From Acidimicrobiia bacterium (GTDB lineage Bacteria > Actinomycetota > Acidimicrobiia > Acidimicrobiales > Acidimicrobilacustridaceae): 19,971 bases of DNA. The position numbers and the translations under genes were made by a program. Of the stretch, positions 6,939 to 12,808 are shown piece by piece. The notes beneath the pieces are model-generated. The model was not told where the DNA came from. It was given only the letters and a program-made list of their open reading frames with translations, and ran no database searches. Each line of letters opens with the position of its first letter. Positions within the stretch are counted from its first letter, which is position 1. Location of the stretch: assembly GCA_016462055.1 (NCBI GenBank), contig JAEMTX010000011.1:1614-21584 (forward strand). Reading direction: 5' to 3'.

Positions 6939-7786
6939 TGGCGCGAACAATAGATACCGGCACAAACGATCTGTTGGCTGAACTTCATGATGATGGTGTT
7001 TTAGTTGTCACGCTGAACCGACCCGACACGAGAAACGCATTTAGTGGAGCGATGGGCCGTGCGCTCGGTGAGATATATCGAATGGCCGATACCGATGACG
7101 GGGTGCGCGTTGTCGTGCTTACTGGAACACCGCCAGCGTTTTGCGCAGGTGCCGATTTCTCCAGCGGCTCAGATGTTTTCGAGCGTTCTGATGCGCCCGC
7201 TTTCAGCGCCAACCCGGTGAATCCGCCCGCTTGGCGTATTCGAAAGCCAGTGATTGCAGCCGTGAATGGTCACGCGATTGGTGTCGGATTCACCCTCACC
7301 CTGCATTGCGATCTTCGTTTCATGGCGCGAGACGCGAAGTACGGAATCGTGCAGGTCCGTCGCGGCGTCATGCCTGACGCCATGAGTCACTGGACGCTTC
7401 CGCGACTTGTCGGTTTAGCGAATGCTGCCGATCTTCTTCTTACCGGTCGCACGTTTACCGGCGACGAGGCCCGTGAACTTGGCGTGGCGTCACGAGTCCT
7501 CGACAACGATGACGTGTTACCGCATGCACTTGAAGTCGCTCATGACATGGCCGTGAATACCGCGCCGCTCTCAGTCGCTGTGAGCAAGAAATTGCTGTGG
7601 GGAACGTTCTCGATGACTCCCGATCAGGTCGACCGAGCAGAGACCGATCTCCACCATCACCTGATGGGCGAAGCCGATGCTCGCGAAGGCGTTATGGCGT
7701 TTCTCGAGCGTCGCGATCCGCAATGGTCGCTTACAGTCAACGACAACTGGCCCGATGAATGGCCGACTCCGGGGGACATCACATGA
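6938..7786 (+). CDS. Crotonase-fold protein lacking both ECH glutamates
   Basis: This is a 282-residue enoyl-CoA hydratase/isomerase superfamily member. The two oxyanion-hole segments are present: FCAGAD (68-73) and GHAIGVG (111-117), so it should bind a CoA thioester and stabilise an enolate. An ungapped alignment to the classical hydratase block puts Thr119 at the position of catalytic Glu144 and Gln139 at that of Glu164 (rat numbering), so ordinary hydration is unlikely. Asp147 in RRGVMPDA is a candidate acid/base, as related actinobacterial proteins often carry an acidic residue there. The ATG at 6938 overlaps the previous stop and is preceded by GGGGAAG. A GTG at 6935 would add one residue. 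The SDR start overlaps its stop (ATGA). It could be an isomerase, hydrolase or lyase of CoA esters. Confidence 0.87.
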   Translation: MARTIDTGTNDLLAELHDDGVLVVTLNRPDTRNAFSGAMGRALGEIYRMADTDDGVRVVVLTGTPPAFCAGADFSSGSDVFERSDAPAFSANPVNPPAWRIRKPVIAAVNGHAIGVGFTLTLHCDLRFMARDAKYGIVQVRRGVMPDAMSHWTLPRLVGLANAADLLLTGRTFTGDEARELGVASRVLDNDDVLPHALEVAHDMAVNTAPLSVAVSKKLLWGTFSMTPDQVDRAETDLHHHLMGEADAREGVMAFLERRDPQWSLTVNDNWPDEWPTPGDIT

Positions 7787-8709
7787 ACGAAGAACTCACA
7801 ATCACCACCGATGACGTCCTTCGTGGCATCGACCTTTCTGGAAAGGTCGTTCTGATCACAGGAGCAACAACCGGGTTAGGTAAAGAGTCTGCTCGTGCAC
7901 TCGGTGCGGCCAGAGCCACTGTCGTTATCACTGCGCGTTCTGAAGACAAAGGTCGTGCTGGTGTTGCTCAGTTGCTTGAGTTGGTTCCCGGCGGCGACTT
8001 TTCGTTTGGTGTGATGGAACTTGGTTCTCTCGACAGCGTGCGTTCGTTCGCCGAGAAGTTCGTTGCCGAACACGATCGGCTCGATGTGCTTCTTGCCAAC
8101 GCCGGCATCATGGCGGTTCCGTACGGAAAGACCGATGACGGTTTTGAATTGCAGTTCGGCACAAATCACCTCGGCCACTTCGTCTTGGTGAACCGCTTGC
8201 TGCCATTATTGAAAGCAAGTGCTCCATCACGAATCGTCAACCTGAGTTCGGCCGGGCATTTCACATCCGGGATTATTTGGGACGACCCAAACTTTGAAAA
8301 TCATGAGTATTCGAAGATGGATGCCTATGGTCAGTCGAAGACCGCCAACATCTTGTTCACCACGGAACTCGAACGTCGTTACGGCAACCTCGGGGTCCAT
8401 TCGTGGGCGGTGCATCCTGGAATGGTGATGACTGACTTGGCTCGAAGTTTTACGAAGGACGACTTCGGCGATCTCGCATCGCGAGCCAAGAAGTCGGGCA
8501 TGAAAATGCCAACACTCGTCAATGTCGATCTGGGTGCGTCAACGCAGGTATGGGCATGTGTGAGCGCGGAAGCACTTGAGCAGCCGGGTTCCTACCTTGC
8601 CGACCGCACCTTTGCCACGCCTTCGGACTATGCGAATGATCCCGAACTCGCAAAGCGATTGTGGGCAATGTCAGAAGAGTTCGTGGGAGAAACGTTCCCC
8701 GAAGAATGA
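7783..8709 (+). CDS. Short-chain dehydrogenase, retinol-dehydrogenase-like
   Basis: This is a 308-residue NAD(P)-dependent alcohol/ketone oxidoreductase. The nucleotide-binding motif TGATTGLG is at 26-33 and the structural NAG at 106-108. The catalytic serine lies in NLSS (155 or 156), with Tyr182 and Lys186 in AYGQSK. The extended length and the segment FGTNHLGHF match retinol-dehydrogenase/WW-oxidoreductase-like SDRs, which act on hydrophobic alcohols. The start at 7783 overlaps the crotonase stop by four bases (ATGA) and has GGGGGA 6 nt upstream. A start at 7759 would lengthen the overlap for no visible benefit. It is the last gene of the LLM-crotonase-SDR operon. Only 2 nt separate its stop from that of the convergent Crp gene, with no visible terminator between. 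The substrate is unknown. Confidence 0.9.
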   Translation: MNEELTITTDDVLRGIDLSGKVVLITGATTGLGKESARALGAARATVVITARSEDKGRAGVAQLLELVPGGDFSFGVMELGSLDSVRSFAEKFVAEHDRLDVLLANAGIMAVPYGKTDDGFELQFGTNHLGHFVLVNRLLPLLKASAPSRIVNLSSAGHFTSGIIWDDPNFENHEYSKMDAYGQSKTANILFTTELERRYGNLGVHSWAVHPGMVMTDLARSFTKDDFGDLASRAKKSGMKMPTLVNVDLGASTQVWACVSAEALEQPGSYLADRTFATPSDYANDPELAKRLWAMSEEFVGETFPEE

Positions 8710-8711
8710 AC

Positions 8712-9371
8712 TCAGCGAGCGCGTAATTCGAGCTGTTCGCGATTGGTAATTTTATAGCGACGCTCGGACTGTTCGATCCAGCCGAGTCGCACGAAACTTG
8801 CGATTGCCTTGTTGACGCGCTCTCGTGATGCGCCCACCATGCCCGCAAGTTCTTCTTGCGTAATGGGAAGCGAGAATTCGTCGGCTGTGCCAGCAAGCTC
8901 GAGAAGACGCTTTGCTGTGCGACCGGTGACATCAAGGAACACTGAGTCGGCGAGTTGTTCGTCGGTATTGCGCAGGCGATTGGCCAGCATCTCGACAACG
9001 TTCCAGAGCAATTGCGGTTGGTCGCGATAAATGTCGCGAAGCGGAGCGTAAGAAATCGCAACGACTTCAGACGGTTCAAGGGCACGAGCTTCGGCCGAAC
9101 GGGCAAGGCCATCAAAGAGCGGCATTTCACCGAAGAGGTCACCACGCTCCATAAGAGCGACAACTGATTCGCGGCCATCGACAGAGCGATTGGCGATAGC
9201 GATTCGGCCAGAGACGACGACGAAGAGTTCGGTGGCCGTGTCGTTCTCGGTAAAGAGCACACCGCCACGAGCGAACGAACGTTGTTCGGCAACACCCACA
9301 ACCGCATCGAGGGGTTCGCCTTCGAATCCCTTGAAAAACTCAATGGTGGTGAGAAGTTCGCGATCCGTCAC
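8712..9371 (-). CDS. Crp/Fnr family transcriptional regulator
   Basis: This 219-residue protein has an N-terminal cyclic-nucleotide-binding domain (about 10-120) and a C-terminal helix-turn-helix (about 169-200). The phosphate-binding cassette GDLFGEMPLFDGLARSAEA (77-95) keeps the Gly-Glu pair and the Arg-Ser-Ala of cAMP-binding CRP, so cAMP or a similar ligand is likely. No Fnr-type cysteine cluster is present. The recognition helix SRERVNK keeps the Arg-Glu of E. coli SRETVGR but has Lys for the second Arg, hinting at a CRP-like site. The frame stays open far upstream, but that stretch is antisense to ispD. I start at the GTG where homology begins, where TAGAGT lies 7 nt upstream with no Shine-Dalgarno sequence. 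It is divergent from ispD and occupies the place where carD often sits. Confidence 0.92.
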   Translation of the reverse strand: MTDRELLTTIEFFKGFEGEPLDAVVGVAEQRSFARGGVLFTENDTATELFVVVSGRIAIANRSVDGRESVVALMERGDLFGEMPLFDGLARSAEARALEPSEVVAISYAPLRDIYRDQPQLLWNVVEMLANRLRNTDEQLADSVFLDVTGRTAKRLLELAGTADEFSLPITQEELAGMVGASRERVNKAIASFVRLGWIEQSERRYKITNREQLELRAR

Positions 9372-9378
9372 GTGTTCA

Positions 9379-9384
9379 ACTCTA
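9379..9384 (-). promoter_or_regulatory. Probable -10 of leaderless crp-like transcript
   Basis: On the minus strand, TAGAGT is followed by seven bases (TGAACAC) and then the GTG start. No ribosome binding site is seen, so a leaderless message is likely. The CACGTG at 9369-9374 overlaps the start. Confidence 0.5.
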
Positions 9385-9449
9385 GCGTTGCCGCACCGAC
9401 TATGACGCAGAGCTCTGTTGCTCGCTGAACGAGAAAGGGGTGTCGCGCC

Positions 9450-9455
9450 TAGCCT
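9450..9455 (+). promoter_or_regulatory. Possible -10 ahead of ispD leader ORF
   Basis: TAGCCT is followed by seven bases and the ATG at 9463, which matches leaderless spacing for a tiny ORF rather than for ispD itself. No convincing -35 was seen. Confidence 0.35.
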
Positions 9456-9462
9456 TTGCGCC

Positions 9463-9489
9463 ATGGTTGCGAAATGGTCAGCAAAATGA
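9463..9489 (+). CDS. Possible 8-codon leader peptide before ispD
   Basis: The ATG at 9463 opens a frame of eight codons (MVAKWSAK) ending at TGA 9487-9489. That TGA overlaps the proposed ispD start by four bases (ATGA). A TAnnnT hexamer lies at the right distance for leaderless translation of this ORF, while ispD itself has no Shine-Dalgarno sequence. Translation of the peptide could therefore deliver ribosomes to ispD. It may equally be chance, or ispD may start at 9474. Confidence 0.3.
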   Translation: MVAKWSAK

Positions 9490-10187
9490 CGACAAATGAT
9501 GCAGTCCCTTCCGATGGTCCGGTTTGGACGATTGTGCTCGCTGCTGGGGCTGGTCGTCGTTATGGAACATCCCCAAAGCAGTATGAATTGCTTGGTGCGG
9601 ATCGAATAATTGACCGTTCGCTCGCCGCGAGCCGCGCTGCCGCAGACCATGTTGTCGTTGTGCTCGCGCCTGGCGAGGAACGTGAAGGTCAGAATCTTGT
9701 CGCATCTGGTGCCGCTGACGTTGCGGTGATTGGAGGTGCGGAACGAGCAGACTCGGTGCGCGCCGCTCTCTCGGTGATCGATGCCGATGCGGCTGTCATC
9801 GTTGTTCATGATGCAGCGCGCCCACTCGCTTCTGCGGAACTTCATCAATCGGTTGTCAGCGCGGTGCACGCCGGAGCCGACGCAGCGATCCCGGCTATTG
9901 CGGTGACCGACACGATCAAACACATTGTTCATGCTCAGGACGGTCGGTCCATCGTGATCGAGACCCCTGATCGTTCGACATTGGTTGCCGTCCAAACCCC
10001 GCAGGCGTTTCGGGCGGACATTCTTCGGGAGGCCCACGCGACGTCTGCCGGCGCTACCGACGACGCCGCATTGGTCGAAGCCATTGGCGGAACCGTCGTC
10101 GTGGTTGATGGTGAACCAACCAATATCAAGATCACTGGACCAAATGATTTGGCTATCGCCGCGATTCTCCTTGAAACCCTCGGGTAG
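9486..10187 (+). CDS. ispD: 2-C-methyl-D-erythritol 4-phosphate cytidylyltransferase
   Basis: IspD joins CTP and 2-C-methyl-D-erythritol 4-phosphate to give CDP-methylerythritol, the third step of the non-mevalonate isoprenoid pathway. The 233-residue length is normal. The CTP-binding motif LAAGAGRRYGTSPKQ is at 18-32, VHDAARP at 107-113, VQTPQAF at 169-175 and EPTNIKIT at 210-217. All are hallmark IspD positions. Two ATGs are possible (9474 and 9486). Neither has a Shine-Dalgarno sequence. I prefer 9486 because it overlaps the stop of a short leader ORF, but the choice is uncertain and affects only four residues. ispF follows after 9 nt, so both pathway enzymes are made together. carD, the usual upstream neighbour in actinobacteria, is replaced by a divergent Crp-family gene. 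Confidence 0.96.
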   Translation: MTTNDAVPSDGPVWTIVLAAGAGRRYGTSPKQYELLGADRIIDRSLAASRAAADHVVVVLAPGEEREGQNLVASGAADVAVIGGAERADSVRAALSVIDADAAVIVVHDAARPLASAELHQSVVSAVHAGADAAIPAIAVTDTIKHIVHAQDGRSIVIETPDRSTLVAVQTPQAFRADILREAHATSAGATDDAALVEAIGGTVVVVDGEPTNIKITGPNDLAIAAILLETLG

Positions 10188-10196
10188 ATTGAAGAA

Positions 10197-10670
10197 ATGA
10201 CGGTACGAGTCGGACAAGGTTTCGACGTTCACGCGTTTTCTGACGATCCAGCCCGAAAACTGGTCCTCGGAGGCGTGGTGTTCGACGGTGAACGCGGATT
10301 AGTGGGCCACAGCGACGCTGATGTCGTGGCCCATGCATGCGCCGATGCACTGCTTGGGGCCGCTGGCCTCGGCGATATTGGCCAACACTTTCCCGACACC
10401 GACCCGAAATGGGCAGGTGCTGACAGCATCGGGCTTCTCACCGAGGTTGCGCGACTTGTGCGCGAATCAGGATTTGAACCAGGCAACGTCGACGCCTCCG
10501 TGGTGTGCGAGCGCCCAAAGTTGGCGCCACGACGCGACGAAATGTCTGAACGGCTTTCGGGTGCCGTTGGCGCACCGGTCACGGTGAAAGGCAATCGTGC
10601 CGAGGGCCTCGGAGCGATTGGTCGCGGCGAAGGCATTGCCTGCTTCGCTGTTGCGGTGGTGGAGCGATGA
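10197..10670 (+). CDS. ispF: 2-C-methyl-D-erythritol 2,4-cyclodiphosphate synthase
   Basis: IspF converts CDP-methylerythritol 2-phosphate to the 2,4-cyclodiphosphate with release of CMP. It works two steps after IspD, in the cytoplasm, as a trimer. The 157-residue length is standard. Metal ligands are visible as Asp10 and His12 (GFDVH) and His46 (DADVVAH). The segment IGQHFPDTDP (61-70) and the C-terminal EGLGAIGRGEGIAC are family signatures. The intermediate kinase gene ispE is not in the window. The start lies 9 nt after ispD. GAAGAA before the ATG is a weak ribosome binding site, and TAGATT (10185-10190), which contains the ispD stop, also fits leaderless spacing, probably by chance. Its stop overlaps the rlmB start (ATGA), indicating translational coupling. 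Confidence 0.97.
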   Translation: MTVRVGQGFDVHAFSDDPARKLVLGGVVFDGERGLVGHSDADVVAHACADALLGAAGLGDIGQHFPDTDPKWAGADSIGLLTEVARLVRESGFEPGNVDASVVCERPKLAPRRDEMSERLSGAVGAPVTVKGNRAEGLGAIGRGEGIACFAVAVVER

Positions 10671-11818
10671 GCCCAGCACGCAGTGGTCGAAGCGGCGGCA
10701 AGGCGCCAAAGGGCGCGAAGTCTGCAGGTCCGAAATCCTCAAAGGGTGCGCCTCGCGGCAAAGCCGGTCCGTCAGCAGGTCCCAAGTCCAGTCGAAAAGC
10801 TGCCGCTGCTCCGCGCGGTGGCACCAAGCGTGCACCTGCGGCAAAGCGCGGAGCTTTTCCGAAGTCGACTGCTCCGGCGCCAGGCGCGGCGAAGGGCAGT
10901 AAGCCCATGTCGTCAGCGGCGAAGAAAGCGGTTGAAGCCAAACAGGCTCGCCATGCCGCTGCGTCAGTGCGTAAATCCGATCGTCCTGGTGCAATGCGCC
11001 GGGCCCGTGGCGAAGGCGATCGCCCAATCGCACGCGGACAGGCCATTCCTCGCGGACTTGGCGGCGATCAAGTCGAGGGTCGTCAGGCTGTACGCGAACT
11101 ATTGCTCGCCGGAAAGCGCCGTGTTCGTGAAGTCATGATCGCTGAAGATCAGGACAACAACGAAACATTGCAAGACATCGCCGATCTCGCGAACGATATG
11201 AAAATTCCAGTGCGCGAAGTGACGCGAACCAAGTTGTTTAGCGTTGCTCGCACTGAATCACCTCAAGGTGTTCTCGCTCGAGCCGATGAGATCGATGATT
11301 ATGACTTGCTTGATCTCGCAAAGCGGAAGGGCGCTAATGGAGCGCCGCCGTTCTTGTTGGCCGTGGATGGCGTTACCGATCCTGGCAATCTCGGTGCGCT
11401 TCTTCGAACAGCCGAATGTTCTGGCGTTACCGGAATTGTTCTGCCGAAGCATCGTGCAGTTCACATCACACCAACGGTGACAAAGTCGGCAGCAGGCGCT
11501 GTCGAATACCTGCCGATGGCGCTTGTCGGTGGTCTGCCCAATGCGATTAACGAACTCCGTGCTGCAGGTGTTTGGGTCATCGGGCTCGACATGGGTGGCG
11601 ATACCGATTTGTTCAACCTCACGGTGGCCGATGAACCGGTCTGTCTCGTGATGGGCGCCGAGGGCAAAGGACTTTCTCGACTGGTCCGCGAACGTTGCGA
11701 TGCCGTCGTAAGCATCCCCTTGCTCGGCGAACTCGCCTCGCTCAACGTTTCGGCGGCAGGAGCGCTTGCGTGTTACGAGGTCACTCGACGCCGACTCGCA
11801 GCAAAGGCTGCTAACTAG
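10667..11818 (+). CDS. rlmB: SpoU-type RNA 2'-O-methyltransferase (RlmB-like), basic N-tail
   Basis: This is a 383-residue SPOUT methyltransferase. Its best-known relative, RlmB, methylates the 2'-hydroxyl of a guanosine in 23S rRNA using S-adenosylmethionine. The substrate-binding domain spans about 135-210. The knotted catalytic domain has motif 1 DPGNLGALLRTAE (238-250), motif 2 MGAEGKGLS (329-337) and motif 3 SLNVSAAGA (358-366). The first 130 or so residues are a low-complexity tail rich in Lys, Ala, Pro, Gly and Ser, making the protein about 130 residues longer than E. coli RlmB. The tail probably aids RNA or ribosome contact. The start overlaps the ispF stop (ATGA). In many actinobacteria cysS lies between ispF and this gene, but it is absent here. 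Its TAG stop sits in a CTAG shared with the facing gene. Confidence 0.93.
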   Translation: MSPARSGRSGGKAPKGAKSAGPKSSKGAPRGKAGPSAGPKSSRKAAAAPRGGTKRAPAAKRGAFPKSTAPAPGAAKGSKPMSSAAKKAVEAKQARHAAASVRKSDRPGAMRRARGEGDRPIARGQAIPRGLGGDQVEGRQAVRELLLAGKRRVREVMIAEDQDNNETLQDIADLANDMKIPVREVTRTKLFSVARTESPQGVLARADEIDDYDLLDLAKRKGANGAPPFLLAVDGVTDPGNLGALLRTAECSGVTGIVLPKHRAVHITPTVTKSAAGAVEYLPMALVGGLPNAINELRAAGVWVIGLDMGGDTDLFNLTVADEPVCLVMGAEGKGLSRLVRERCDAVVSIPLLGELASLNVSAAGALACYEVTRRRLAAKAAN

Positions 11819-12807
11819 TCCCGATTTTTTCGGGCGAGTTTGGCGAGTAACTGAAGAGTTCGCTCGGCGTTTTCCGAACGTTCCACGTCGTCGTCACCGA
11901 CTGCAAACGTCATCGCGGCCAGGTCAGTGACTCCCGAATCTTCATAGGAAGCCAATCGCTCTGCGACTTGTTCTTCGTTTCCGATGATGGCGACTTCAGA
12001 CGGCGACCCGCTTTCGCCCAGTTCGAGCATTCGCGCGTAGTTCGGGATATGTCGATACATGCCGAACTTTTGTTCAGCGAGTTCTTTCCCCTTGGTGATG
12101 CCATCGCAGACGGCTACAGGAAGCCCCGCGATTACGCGGGGAGTAGGTCGGCCTACGGCTTCTGCTGCGGCGGAAAGTCGGGGAAGAACATGAGTGGAGT
12201 GCGTGTGCTCATCGCACATCCAGGTAATGGTGCCGGCAGCGCGCTCTCCAGCAAGTTTCAACATGAGCGGTGCGAGTGCGGCAAGGAAGACCGGAACAGG
12301 TGTTGCCCCAGGAACATCGAGCAATGACTGAACGGTGTAACGGTCGCCGGCAAACGAAACCGTTCCGCCCATTCCTCCGGGCCCGCCATTTGTTTCGTTT
12401 GCTTCGACCTGAGCAGCAGAGCACGCATCAAGAACACTGACGTAGTCACGGACATGCTCAATAACTGCGTCGTAGTTCTCTCCGTACCAGTTCTCGGCAA
12501 CGTTGCGATGCGAGGGCCCAATACCAAACGCCAAACGACCACCACATGCGGCCTGCGTTGTCAGTGCGTGTTGTGCCATTCCGTAGGGGTGGTGTGACCA
12601 AGTCGGAACAACGGCGGTGCCCAGCTCGATGCGCGAGGTTTCGCGTCCGACAATCGCGAGTGCTGTGAGTGCGTCGAGGCTCCAAGGAATATGCGGAACC
12701 CACCCGGTGTCGATGCCGTTTGTTTCTGCCCACGTTGCCGTTTCAACGAGATCGTCGATCGAGGAACCGTGAACACCAGTTTCGGAAATAAATAGACCGA
12801 TTCGCAT
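11815..12807 (-). CDS. LLM class F420-dependent oxidoreductase
   Basis: This is a second luciferase-like oxidoreductase (330 residues), distinct from the one at 5913. The fold begins MRIGLFISETG. The stretch RIELGTAVVPTWSHHP (59-74) and the block GGRLAFGIGPSHRNVAENWYG (89-109) are characteristic of actinobacterial F420-using members. Its substrate cannot be inferred. From memory it resembles the MSMEG_4879-type subgroup (TIGR03564), unverified. The start ATG lies one base after the TGA of the molybdopterin-subunit gene (TGACATG) and lacks a strong Shine-Dalgarno sequence, so translation is probably coupled and the two are one operon. That pairing suggests a shared oxidation pathway, but the link is inferred. 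The stop shares four bases with the rlmB stop. Confidence 0.9.
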   Translation of the reverse strand: MRIGLFISETGVHGSSIDDLVETATWAETNGIDTGWVPHIPWSLDALTALAIVGRETSRIELGTAVVPTWSHHPYGMAQHALTTQAACGGRLAFGIGPSHRNVAENWYGENYDAVIEHVRDYVSVLDACSAAQVEANETNGGPGGMGGTVSFAGDRYTVQSLLDVPGATPVPVFLAALAPLMLKLAGERAAGTITWMCDEHTHSTHVLPRLSAAAEAVGRPTPRVIAGLPVAVCDGITKGKELAEQKFGMYRHIPNYARMLELGESGSPSEVAIIGNEEQVAERLASYEDSGVTDLAAMTFAVGDDDVERSENAERTLQLLAKLARKNRD

Positions 12808-12808
12808 G

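Noticed and set aside
9372..10232. Long upstream extension of the Crp-family frame on the minus strand (to a 506-residue protein).
   Set aside because: The extension is antisense to ispD, has no recognisable domain, and the Crp homology begins at the GTG at 9371, where a -10-like hexamer lies just upstream.
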